Made by a program: the position numbers and the translations under genes. Shown one piece after another: positions 1 to 6,688 of a DNA stretch of 41,199 bases. The notes beneath the pieces were generated by a model, which searched no databases, was not told where the DNA came from, and worked only from the letters and a program-made list of their open reading frames with translations. This DNA is from Chitinophagaceae bacterium (lineage in GTDB: Bacteria; Bacteroidota; Bacteroidia; Chitinophagales; Chitinophagaceae): assembly GCA_947380605.1 (NCBI GenBank), contig CANCRO010000015.1, forward strand, positions 1 to 41,199, given 5' to 3'. Within the stretch, counting starts at the first letter, position 1; each line of letters begins with the position of its first letter.

Positions 1-404
1 CTTAATTTAGCATCGCCATGAATAAAAGTATATGACTCAAGCGGCATTTCTCCTTCCTTAACTTCTGAATTTAATTTTTCTAATTTTCTATATTGCTTTC
101 CTATTCGGTAAGATGCAAATTCAGAAAAGTTGAGTTCATTCTTACCTTCATTTACATGATCTGCTAACCACCAGGCAACCGGCTGAAAATTTGAATACCA
201 AGGATAATGAGTGTTATTGCTATGACAATCGTAGCAACTAGTTTGCAATATAGAACCTACTTCCTGAGGCACAGGATACAATTTACTGATATCGTTGGCT
301 GCGATGGTTTCGCTTGAACTCAAATTTTTTTCAGGACGAAAAAATTGAATAATGATTAAAGCAGCTAACAGAACCAAGGCGATTGGCTTAATTATTTTTT
401 TCAT
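1..404 (-). CDS. Haem-binding domain protein (CxxCH), C-terminus missing
   Basis: The reading frame starts at the ATG complementary to 402-404 and stays open to the window edge, giving 134 codons. I see an N-terminal hydrophobic anchor (about residues 4-22) and then a single haem-attachment motif, SCYDCHSN, with C57, C60 and H61, followed by a Tyr/Trp-rich stretch (HYPWYSNFQPVAWWL). This arrangement matches the haem-binding domain family (Haem_bd) common in Bacteroidota. Such proteins are anchored in the inner membrane with the haem-binding part in the periplasm, and are thought to take part in electron transfer; no precise reaction is known. The gene begins 22 bases after the gpmI stop on the same strand, with no terminator in between, so it is probably co-transcribed with gpmI. 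The C-terminus lies outside the window. The family call is good, the function uncertain. Confidence 0.8.
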   Translation of the reverse strand, partial: MKKIIKPIALVLLAALIIIQFFRPEKNLSSSETIAANDISKLYPVPQEVGSILQTSCYDCHSNNTHYPWYSNFQPVAWWLADHVNEGKNELNFSEFASYRIGKQYRKLEKLNSEVKEGEMPLESYTFIHGDAKL

Positions 405-426
405 AATGCAAGTTTTTAATTTTTAT

Positions 427-1947
427 TTAGGACTCTATCAAGATATTCCCTGTCATTTCTGAAGGAATAGGCAAGTTCATCATAGTCAGAATAGAAGGTG
501 CTATATCCCCCAATTTACCACTTTTAACGGTACCTTTCCAGTTTTTGTCAATTATAAATAGCGGTACTAAGTTGAGTGAATGAGCGGTATTAGGTGTGCC
601 ATCTTCGTTCAATGCATAATCTGCATTGCCATGATCGGCGGTTAGAAATACAGTGTAGTCATTTTCTATAGCGGCATTCACTACTTTTTCAACACAGGAG
701 TCTACCGTTTCCACTGCTTTAATAATTGCACTCCATACACCAGTATGACCTACCATATCGGCATTCGCAAAATTTAAGCAAATGAAGTCAGCTGTTTTAT
801 TATTAATTTCTGGAAGAATCGATTCGGTTAGTTCAATTGCACTCATTGCTGGTTTCAAATCATAAGTAGCTACTTTTGGAGAAGGGGCCATTAATCTTTT
901 TTCTCCTACAAATGGAGCCTCTCTTCCACCACTGAAAAAGAATGTAACGTGAGGATACTTCTCTGTTTCGGCTATTCGGATTTGAGTTTTACCATTCTTT
1001 TCAAGGATTTCACCTAGCGTATTTTTTAAATCATCTTTTTCAAAAATTACGTGAACATTTTTAAAACTATGATCATATTGTGTCATAGTGGTATAATGAA
1101 GCGCTAATTTTTGCATACCAAATTCAGGAAAATCTGTTTGTGTAAGCACTTCAGTAATTTCTCTACATCGATCCGTTCTAAAATTAAAACTAATTACTGC
1201 ATCGCCATTTTCAATACTTCCATTAGCGACTTGGCTATTGATAATGGGTTTTATAAATTCATCGGTAATATCTTGTTCATATGATTTTTTTACTTCTCCA
1301 AGGAGGTCATTGGTTTTGGTTCCAATACCACTAACCATTGCGTCATACGCAAGTTTTACTCTTTCCCATCGTTTATCTCTATCCATAGCATAATATCTAC
1401 CCGTGATGGAAGCTATAGCGCCAGTGGTTTTATCAAGATGTTGCTGCAAATCTGTTAAATAACCTAGTCCACTTTTTGGATCTGTATCTCTTCCGTCTGT
1501 AAATGCATGAATAAATAAATTATTCAGTCCTTCTTCCTTACAAAGTGAAGCAATTGCTTTTACATGGTAGGTATGAGAATGAACTCCTCCATCACTTACC
1601 AATCCTATCAGATGTAATTTCTTGTTGTTTGCTTTTGCAAATCTTATGGCATTTAATAAAGTACTGTTTTGTTGAAATTCACCTGTTCGGATGGCAACAT
1701 TAATTCGCTGCAGTTCCTGATAAACGATACGTCCTGCGCCTAGGTTAAGATGGCCTACCTCACTATTTCCCATTTGTCCTTCTGGCAGACCCACTTCTTC
1801 GCCGCAGGTAACCAAAGTTGAATTAGGAAATCGCTTATATAAAGAGCTTACAAAAGGAACATTTGCATGTTGAATAGCATCACTACTTTTGATCTTTCCT
1901 AGTCCCCATCCATCCATGATAATGAGGATTGTTTTTTTATTATTCAT
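427..1947 (-). CDS. gpmI: 2,3-bisphosphoglycerate-independent phosphoglycerate mutase
   Basis: This enzyme interconverts 3- and 2-phosphoglycerate in glycolysis and gluconeogenesis in the cytoplasm, using two Mn(II) ions and a phosphoserine intermediate. The 506-residue length is normal for the family. Residues 11-15 (MDGWG) carry the metal ligand D12. MGNSEVGH (59-66) carries the catalytic S62. FTDGRDTDP lies near residue 150, and TADHGNAD near the C-terminus supplies further metal ligands. The ATG at 1945-1947 is chosen because the family motif begins about ten residues later and a perfect minus-strand -7 element lies only four bases upstream. The haem-binding gene follows 22 bases downstream on the same strand. 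Identification is secure. Confidence 0.97.
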   Translation of the reverse strand: MNNKKTILIIMDGWGLGKIKSSDAIQHANVPFVSSLYKRFPNSTLVTCGEEVGLPEGQMGNSEVGHLNLGAGRIVYQELQRINVAIRTGEFQQNSTLLNAIRFAKANNKKLHLIGLVSDGGVHSHTYHVKAIASLCKEEGLNNLFIHAFTDGRDTDPKSGLGYLTDLQQHLDKTTGAIASITGRYYAMDRDKRWERVKLAYDAMVSGIGTKTNDLLGEVKKSYEQDITDEFIKPIINSQVANGSIENGDAVISFNFRTDRCREITEVLTQTDFPEFGMQKLALHYTTMTQYDHSFKNVHVIFEKDDLKNTLGEILEKNGKTQIRIAETEKYPHVTFFFSGGREAPFVGEKRLMAPSPKVATYDLKPAMSAIELTESILPEINNKTADFICLNFANADMVGHTGVWSAIIKAVETVDSCVEKVVNAAIENDYTVFLTADHGNADYALNEDGTPNTAHSLNLVPLFIIDKNWKGTVKSGKLGDIAPSILTMMNLPIPSEMTGNILIES

Positions 1948-1951
1948 ACTG

Positions 1952-1959
1952 CAAAGTTA
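1952..1959 (-). promoter_or_regulatory. -7 promoter element of gpmI
   Basis: Read on the minus strand this is TAACTTTG, a full match to the Bacteroidota -7 consensus TAnnTTTG. It ends only four bases before the gpmI ATG, so transcription would start at or just before the start codon. I do not see a clear TTTG -33 box at the right distance (only CTG at about 1977-1979), so strength is uncertain. Confidence 0.55.
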
Positions 1960-2015
1960 ACTTTTTTACAGGTTTTCAGAAAAGCTAATTATCTTTTCAT
2001 TGCAAATCCCCCTTA

Positions 2016-2050
2016 TTTGTCAAAAAACTGGCACGTTTTTGGCAAATTTG
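2016..2050 (+). promoter_or_regulatory. Possible promoter of the DUF4783 gene
   Basis: TTTG at 2016-2019 and CAAATTTG at 2043-2050 (one mismatch to TAnnTTTG) lie upstream of the ATG at 2073. The spacer of 23 bases is slightly longer than the usual 19-21, so this is a weak call. Confidence 0.35.
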
Positions 2051-2072
2051 AAACCCTAAATTTAACTACCCA

Positions 2073-2453
2073 ATGAAACATTTTTTAGTGTTATCTATTC
2101 TTACGTTCTTTTTTTCTTCTTTTAAAGTAAAAACGGGTATTGATGAAGTGGTCGCTGCAATGCGGTCTGGAAATTCAACCTTGATTGCTAAATATTTTGA
2201 TGACCGGGTAGATATCAGTATGCCTGATAAAAGCAACAGTTACAGTAAAAGTCAGGCTGAATTGGTGCTAAAAGACTTTTTCTCAAATAATCCAGTCAAA
2301 AATTTTGAAATTATTCATAAAGGAGAAAATGCAGGTTCACAGTTTTGTATTGGAACGCTGAACACCAAAAATGGCAGTTTTCGCACCACTATTTTTATGA
2401 AGCAAAAAGGCAATGGACAGCTATTGCAGGAGTTGCGATTTGAAAATCGTTAG
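2073..2453 (+). CDS. DUF4783 domain protein, exported
   Basis: This is a 126-residue protein with a short N-terminal hydrophobic segment (about residues 3-17) that looks like a signal peptide. The remainder resembles the DUF4783 family of Bacteroidota: the segments IDEVVAAMRSGN and AKYFDDRVDISMPDK suggest a small NTF2-like alpha+beta fold in which a cone-shaped pocket may bind a ligand. No catalytic residues are evident and no function is established. The gene stands alone, with a terminator-like hairpin about 80 bases downstream separating it from nadC. It could be periplasmic or loosely membrane-attached; there is no lipobox cysteine. Confidence 0.75.
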   Translation: MKHFLVLSILTFFFSSFKVKTGIDEVVAAMRSGNSTLIAKYFDDRVDISMPDKSNSYSKSQAELVLKDFFSNNPVKNFEIIHKGENAGSQFCIGTLNTKNGSFRTTIFMKQKGNGQLLQELRFENR

Positions 2454-2531
2454 TAGGATCAAATGCTTAACCCATGACTATTTGATCATCTAAAAGTTGA
2501 TCATCAAATATCTATTGATTTGAATTTTTTT

Positions 2532-2566
2532 AACCTGTAAGACTTTTCGTTTACAGGTTTTTTTAT
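2532..2566 (+). terminator. Rho-independent terminator after the DUF4783 gene
   Basis: A perfect 9-bp inverted repeat, AACCTGTAA (2532-2540) and TTACAGGTT (2551-2559), encloses a 10-base loop and is followed by a run of T. It sits directly against the nadC promoter element. Confidence 0.8.
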
Positions 2567-2571
2567 TTATA

Positions 2572-2579
2572 TAAATTTG
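2572..2579 (+). promoter_or_regulatory. -7 promoter element of nadC
   Basis: TAAATTTG is a perfect match to TAnnTTTG. It ends three bases before the nadC ATG at 2583, which implies an mRNA starting at or inside the start codon. The -33 region falls in the 3' arm and loop of the preceding terminator and has no exact TTTG. Confidence 0.55.
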
Positions 2580-2582
2580 CAT

Positions 2583-3443
2583 ATGGATTTTTATAATCAA
2601 CAGTTAGCGGTATTTATTAAAAATGCATTAGCAGAAGATATCGGCGATGGCGATCACTCTACTTTGTCAAGTATACCTGCAGGTGCAAAAGGTGTTGCAG
2701 CGTTGAAAATAAAGGAACAGGGAATCCTTGCAGGTGTATCAGTTGCAGAAAAAATATTTCGTACACTACAGCCAGACTGTAAATTCACCGCTTTTAAAAA
2801 AGATGGTGAGCCAATGAAATATGGCGAGCTGGCATTTCAAGTGGAGGCGGATGTTCATACTATTTTGCAAGGTGAACGCTTAGTATTGAATTGTATGCAA
2901 CGCATGAGTGGCATTGCAACCCTTACTCGACAATATGTTGACCAGCTCAAAGATGCGCACAGCAAATTATTAGATACCCGTAAAACCACTCCTAATTTTA
3001 GATTACTAGAAAAAGAAGCGGTTAGAATTGGTGGCGGTGTTAATCATCGCTTTGGTTTATTTGATATGATTATGCTTAAAGACAACCATATTGATTATTG
3101 CGGAGGAATTGAAAAGGCAATTGAGAAAGCATTTACTTACGTGCAAAAAAGTAGACCCGGACTTTTAATTGAAGTAGAGACGAGAAATTTAGAAGATGTT
3201 AAAAAAGTGATGACCATTGGTAAGGTGAATCGTATTATGTTAGATAATTTTTCTCCTCCCTTATTGAAGGAGGCAATTGAAATTATCAATGGAAAGTATG
3301 AAACAGAAGCCAGTGGAGGTATTGATCTGCATAATATTGATGCCTATGCTGCTACAGGAGTTGATTTTATTTCTTGCGGTGCAATTATTCATCAGGCAAG
3401 AAGTTTGGATCTGAGTTTAAAGGCAGTTATAAATAATCATTAA
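2583..3443 (+). CDS. nadC: Nicotinate-nucleotide pyrophosphorylase (carboxylating)
   Basis: Quinolinate phosphoribosyltransferase converts quinolinate and PRPP to nicotinate mononucleotide, CO2 and pyrophosphate in de novo NAD synthesis. The 286-residue length fits the family. Recognisable motifs are DTRKTTPNFR (PRPP and quinolinate contacts), GGGVNHRFGLFDMIMLKDNH, the barrel strand IEVETRNLEDV, IMLDNFSPP and EASGGIDL. An in-frame TTG lies two codons upstream at 2577, but it overlaps the -7 element, so the ATG at 2583 is preferred. The SUI1-like gene follows 31 bases later on the same strand without a terminator and is probably in the same transcript. A gene for another NAD step (nadE) lies at 6689-8371. 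Confidence 0.96.
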   Translation: MDFYNQQLAVFIKNALAEDIGDGDHSTLSSIPAGAKGVAALKIKEQGILAGVSVAEKIFRTLQPDCKFTAFKKDGEPMKYGELAFQVEADVHTILQGERLVLNCMQRMSGIATLTRQYVDQLKDAHSKLLDTRKTTPNFRLLEKEAVRIGGGVNHRFGLFDMIMLKDNHIDYCGGIEKAIEKAFTYVQKSRPGLLIEVETRNLEDVKKVMTIGKVNRIMLDNFSPPLLKEAIEIINGKYETEASGGIDLHNIDAYAATGVDFISCGAIIHQARSLDLSLKAVINNH

Positions 3444-3474
3444 AAAGGGGAGCTAAGTTTTTTAAAATAATGTT

Positions 3475-3819
3475 ATGGCAAAAATTAAATTGAATGCTTT
3501 AGGTGGATTGGTTTATTCAACTGACCCAAATTTCAAACCAGCACAAGAGCAAGATGAAGAGATGGATACATTGCCTGCTGCTCAGCAAAAAATTAAAGTT
3601 CGTTTAGATACGAAGCATCGTGCAGGAAAAGCAGTTACCTTGATAGAAGGATTCATTGGAACAAAGAGTGATCAAGAGGAGCTAGGTAAAAAAATTAAAA
3701 CTTTTTGCGGTACAGGAGGTTCAGTAAAAGACGGTGAAATCATTGTTCAAGGAGATAACAGGGATAAAGTATTGCTTTGGCTGCAGAAAAATGGCTTTGC
3801 ATCTGTAAAAAAAATATAG
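3475..3819 (+). CDS. SUI1/eIF1-like translation factor (YciH family)
   Basis: This 114-residue protein has a charged N-terminal tail and a C-terminal SUI1 domain (about residues 40-114): KAVTLIEGF, LGKKIKTFCGTGGSVKDG, then IIVQGDNRDKVLLWLQKNGF. The domain is that of eukaryotic eIF1 and bacterial YciH, which binds the small ribosomal subunit and influences start-codon fidelity. The cellular role in Bacteroidota is not well established. It follows nadC by 31 bases and probably shares its transcript. The family call is secure. Confidence 0.93.
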   Translation: MAKIKLNALGGLVYSTDPNFKPAQEQDEEMDTLPAAQQKIKVRLDTKHRAGKAVTLIEGFIGTKSDQEELGKKIKTFCGTGGSVKDGEIIVQGDNRDKVLLWLQKNGFASVKKI

Positions 3820-3988
3820 CCTCTACTTATTCTCCCAATACCTAATTGGATGGGTGCGACTTATGTATGTATTATTTATTGCATACAAGGAGGTAAAACT
3901 AATTATTGCATTTTGATGACATTTACAATCAGTTTTTACAACAAAAGGTTGTTTTTTGAGTTAATTTCGTAACCATACATTTAAAAGG

Positions 3989-4375
3989 ATGATCTCAAAA
4001 ATTTCAGAAGGTGTAAAAGTAACTGTAGAAACTTTCTACCAGCCAGAGTATAGTAATATTGCGAATAGTGAATTTATGTTTGCTTATCGTATTACTATCG
4101 AAAATAATAATGATTATCCTGTTAAATTATTAAGGCGTCATTGGTATATTTACGATGCCATCGGTAGTCGTCGTGAAGTGGAGGGTGAAGGAGTAATTGG
4201 TGTACAGCCACAGATAAATTCAGGCGAAAAATACCAATATATAAGTGGTTGTAATCTTAGTACTGAGATGGGTAAGATGTATGGCAGCTATACAATGGAA
4301 AATTTGAATACGGCAAAAACTTTTGAGGTAGCAATACCTGTTTTTGAACTGACCGTTCCTTTTAAGATGAATTAA
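3989..4375 (+). CDS. apaG: ApaG family protein
   Basis: This is a 128-residue, all-beta protein of the ApaG/DUF525 family, with a fibronectin-III-like fold. Diagnostic segments are RITIENNNDYPVKLLRRHWY, VEGEGVIGVQP, FxxGxxYxYxSGC-like spacing in SGEKYQYISGCNL, and GKMYGSYTM. ApaG mutants in enterobacteria show altered Co2+/Mg2+ resistance, but the biochemical activity is not defined. AAAAGG immediately precedes the ATG, and TAATTTCG (3962-3969), one mismatch from the -7 consensus, lies 19 bases upstream. The gene appears to be transcribed alone. The 169-base gap before it contains no other gene that I can see. Confidence 0.93.
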   Translation: MISKISEGVKVTVETFYQPEYSNIANSEFMFAYRITIENNNDYPVKLLRRHWYIYDAIGSRREVEGEGVIGVQPQINSGEKYQYISGCNLSTEMGKMYGSYTMENLNTAKTFEVAIPVFELTVPFKMN

Positions 4376-4412
4376 TTATTGAGAAATGGCTTGAATGGCC
4401 TAACTTTAAAAA

Positions 4413-4431
4413 TGAGGATTTATATTCCTCA
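4413..4431 (+). terminator. Possible weak terminator or palindrome after apaG
   Basis: TGAGGA (4413-4418) and TCCTCA (4426-4431) form a 6-bp stem with a 7-base AT loop. The sequence after it is AT-rich but has no clean T run, so it may be a weak terminator or a protein-binding palindrome upstream of the desaturase gene. Confidence 0.3.
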
Positions 4432-4484
4432 ATAAATTAAAATCTTATTTCAACGATTGACTTTTTTTTACACCAATATACCAT

Positions 4485-5591
4485 ATGGCAAAAGTAACCT
4501 TCGATAACCGTAACAATCAATTCTACCAAAGCCTAAAACTTTCAGTAGACGAGTATTTTGATACCAATGGTATTAAAAGAACAGGCGACTGGCGTTTATA
4601 TATCAAGACAATCACTTTGGTGGGAGCGGCTTTAGCAATGTATGGTAGCTTGATATTTTTACCTATTACTCCTTTGACGGCTTTAGCTTTTTGTGCTTTA
4701 TTGGGATTTACATTTGCTAGTATAGGATTTAGTGTGATGCATGATGCTAACCATGGTAGCTATAGTACTAAGTCTTGGTTGAACGATTTAATTGGATTGT
4801 CAGCTAATGCTTTAGGCGCTAGTTCTTTTTTCTGGAAGCAGAAGCATAATATCATTCACCACACTTATACCAATGTAGATGGAATAGATGACGATATCGC
4901 GAAGAGTCCTATTATTCGTCAGTGCGAAACCCAAAAATGGGTACCTGCTCATAAAATCCAGCATTTGTATTTACTTCCTGTTTATGCGCTCTCGTCTATA
5001 TTTTGGTTGTTTTTCATGGATTTTACAAAATATTTTTCAAGAAAAATTTATACTACAGAAGCTTGGAAAATGAGCTTAAAAAATCATATTATATTTTGGT
5101 CAACCAAGGTCGGCTATCTTGTTTTTTATATGATTCTTCCAATTATTGTATGGGGTTTTGGTCCTTGGTTGATTGGTTTCTTGTTACTACATGTGGTAAT
5201 GGGACTTACGCTTTCCTTAGTATTCCAATTAGCGCATGTTGTAGAGAATACGGAATTTGAAAATGTTGCATTGGATGAAACGAAGCATATCGAAACTGCT
5301 TGGGCGGAGCATCAAATTAAAACAAGTTCTAATTTTTCGATGAACAATCGAGTGATTTCATGGTTTGTGGGAGGATTGAATTTTCAGATAGAGCATCATC
5401 TTTTTCCAAAAGTCAGTCATATTCATTATCCTGCAATTAGTAAAATAGTGATTGAAAAATGTGCTGAATTTCATTTGCCTTACAATCAATACCCAACTAT
5501 TACAGGTGCAATAGCTTCCCATTTTCGAGTGATGAAAATGTTGGGTAATCAACCGGTAGTAGTTGAAAATCAGCAAGCGCAGGCTGCTTAG
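4485..5591 (+). CDS. Membrane fatty acid desaturase (acyl-CoA/acyl-lipid type)
   Basis: This di-iron integral membrane desaturase introduces a double bond into fatty acyl chains. The 368-residue protein has the three expected histidine boxes: H86-D-A-N-H90, H121-N-I-I-H-H126 and Q301-I-E-H-H305. The Q-x-x-H-H form of the third box is typical of the front-end/linoleoyl-CoA desaturase group. Hydrophobic segments at about 41-60, 65-85, 163-180, 205-225 and 227-250 would place the boxes on the cytoplasmic side. There is no fused cytochrome b5, so a separate ferredoxin or other donor is needed. Its TAG stop overlaps the stop of the convergent gldB. The exact regiospecificity cannot be read from sequence. 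Confidence 0.92.
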   Translation: MAKVTFDNRNNQFYQSLKLSVDEYFDTNGIKRTGDWRLYIKTITLVGAALAMYGSLIFLPITPLTALAFCALLGFTFASIGFSVMHDANHGSYSTKSWLNDLIGLSANALGASSFFWKQKHNIIHHTYTNVDGIDDDIAKSPIIRQCETQKWVPAHKIQHLYLLPVYALSSIFWLFFMDFTKYFSRKIYTTEAWKMSLKNHIIFWSTKVGYLVFYMILPIIVWGFGPWLIGFLLLHVVMGLTLSLVFQLAHVVENTEFENVALDETKHIETAWAEHQIKTSSNFSMNNRVISWFVGGLNFQIEHHLFPKVSHIHYPAISKIVIEKCAEFHLPYNQYPTITGAIASHFRVMKMLGNQPVVVENQQAQAA

Positions 5592-6601
5592 GGTTTATAT
5601 TTAGCTAGCTGTAATATTATTTCTGGGTCGGTATCCATTAATTGCTGGAGTGTTAAGTTTTGATTCTTTTTAGCAAATTTTTTGACAATCTGCCATCCAC
5701 AAAATGAACCAATATTTCCAGGAGCTCCTTCACCCAATTCTTGAGTCTTAGGGCTTTCTCCAATATAATTCTTAATAATATTCTTGTCAGTTATTTGGAG
5801 ATAATTGTTTTTTACAAAAAGATCCCAGATGACAGCTTCGTGCTCATAGGCATCTTCTAATTGTTTTTCGGAATAGCCAATTAATTTATACTCCGCTGTT
5901 TTGGGTAAAAATTTACTTAGTAAATAAATACGTTTTCCCTTTTCAATCATTTGGATGACCAAAGATTTATCATTTATTTTTTCGGGGTAGAGGTCATTTA
6001 CTATATTATTCATACAATTGACAACAATATAGCCTGGTTCAAAACGACTGGATAAGTAGGTTGGGTAAGTATTTTGCACCAAACTAGTTTTGTATAGAGA
6101 AAAATCTTTACCAAGATGGAATTGCAATCCTACAATGAGCGCATCGTTCGTTAATATGTCGCCATAGCCATCTGCAGGACCGATATAGGTAATCAGTCGG
6201 GTGGGTAATAAATAGGTAGGAAAATAATATTTTACAAACTGTAATCCATTTTTAATTTCTTTTTCGAAAGGACTAAAGTTGTGGAAAGTTATTTCCGAAC
6301 TGTCAAAAATGGGTCGATAGGCAGTTAAAAATGAATTGACATAGGAAGCCGCTGAATCTTTAGGCCAGTTAGGTGACACATTTAAAATAGCTGACAAATA
6401 GGTTTCAGTAAAACTAGGTTCTTTTTTTTGTAATTGAATTAGGTATTCTAATAAATTATTTGAGGTGGTGTCGAATAAATCCTGCTCAAATCGCGTAGTA
6501 TTTAAACTAACCGGTATAGTAGAAACGTCTGGTATTTTTTCATGCTCATTGCAGGAAAATAAGACAATGGATAATAAAAAGGCAAAGACAGATAATTTCA
6601 T
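5588..6601 (-). CDS. gldB: GldB-like gliding motility lipoprotein
   Basis: This 337-residue protein begins with a lipoprotein signal peptide ending in the lipobox LFSC with C17. The body matches GldB: RFEQDLFD near the N-terminus, YLLPTRLITYIGPADGYGD in the middle, and a C-terminal region with GEGAPGNIGSFCGWQIVK. GldB is a membrane lipoprotein needed for gliding and for stability of the gliding/type IX secretion machinery in Flavobacterium. It is also conserved in many non-gliding Bacteroidota, so its presence does not prove motility. The gene is convergent with the desaturase and shares four bases with it at the stop codons. The divergent nadE gene starts 87 bases from its start codon. Confidence 0.88.
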   Translation of the reverse strand: MKLSVFAFLLSIVLFSCNEHEKIPDVSTIPVSLNTTRFEQDLFDTTSNNLLEYLIQLQKKEPSFTETYLSAILNVSPNWPKDSAASYVNSFLTAYRPIFDSSEITFHNFSPFEKEIKNGLQFVKYYFPTYLLPTRLITYIGPADGYGDILTNDALIVGLQFHLGKDFSLYKTSLVQNTYPTYLSSRFEPGYIVVNCMNNIVNDLYPEKINDKSLVIQMIEKGKRIYLLSKFLPKTAEYKLIGYSEKQLEDAYEHEAVIWDLFVKNNYLQITDKNIIKNYIGESPKTQELGEGAPGNIGSFCGWQIVKKFAKKNQNLTLQQLMDTDPEIILQLAKYKP

Positions 6602-6688
6602 ACTAATTAATGTGGTTCAATGTTTTAACTTTACAAATAAATACAATCATTTCTAAATATAAAGTTAAGGCCCTTTAATGGCAGTGTT

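Noticed and set aside
2577-2582. TTG at 2577 as the nadC start
   Set aside because: It lies inside the -7 promoter element and gives only two extra residues; the ATG at 2583 is the natural start.
4888-5260. Two frames on the plus strand inside the desaturase gene (4888-5073, 5003-5260)
   Set aside because: They lie in other phases of a strongly supported coding region and have no family resemblance.
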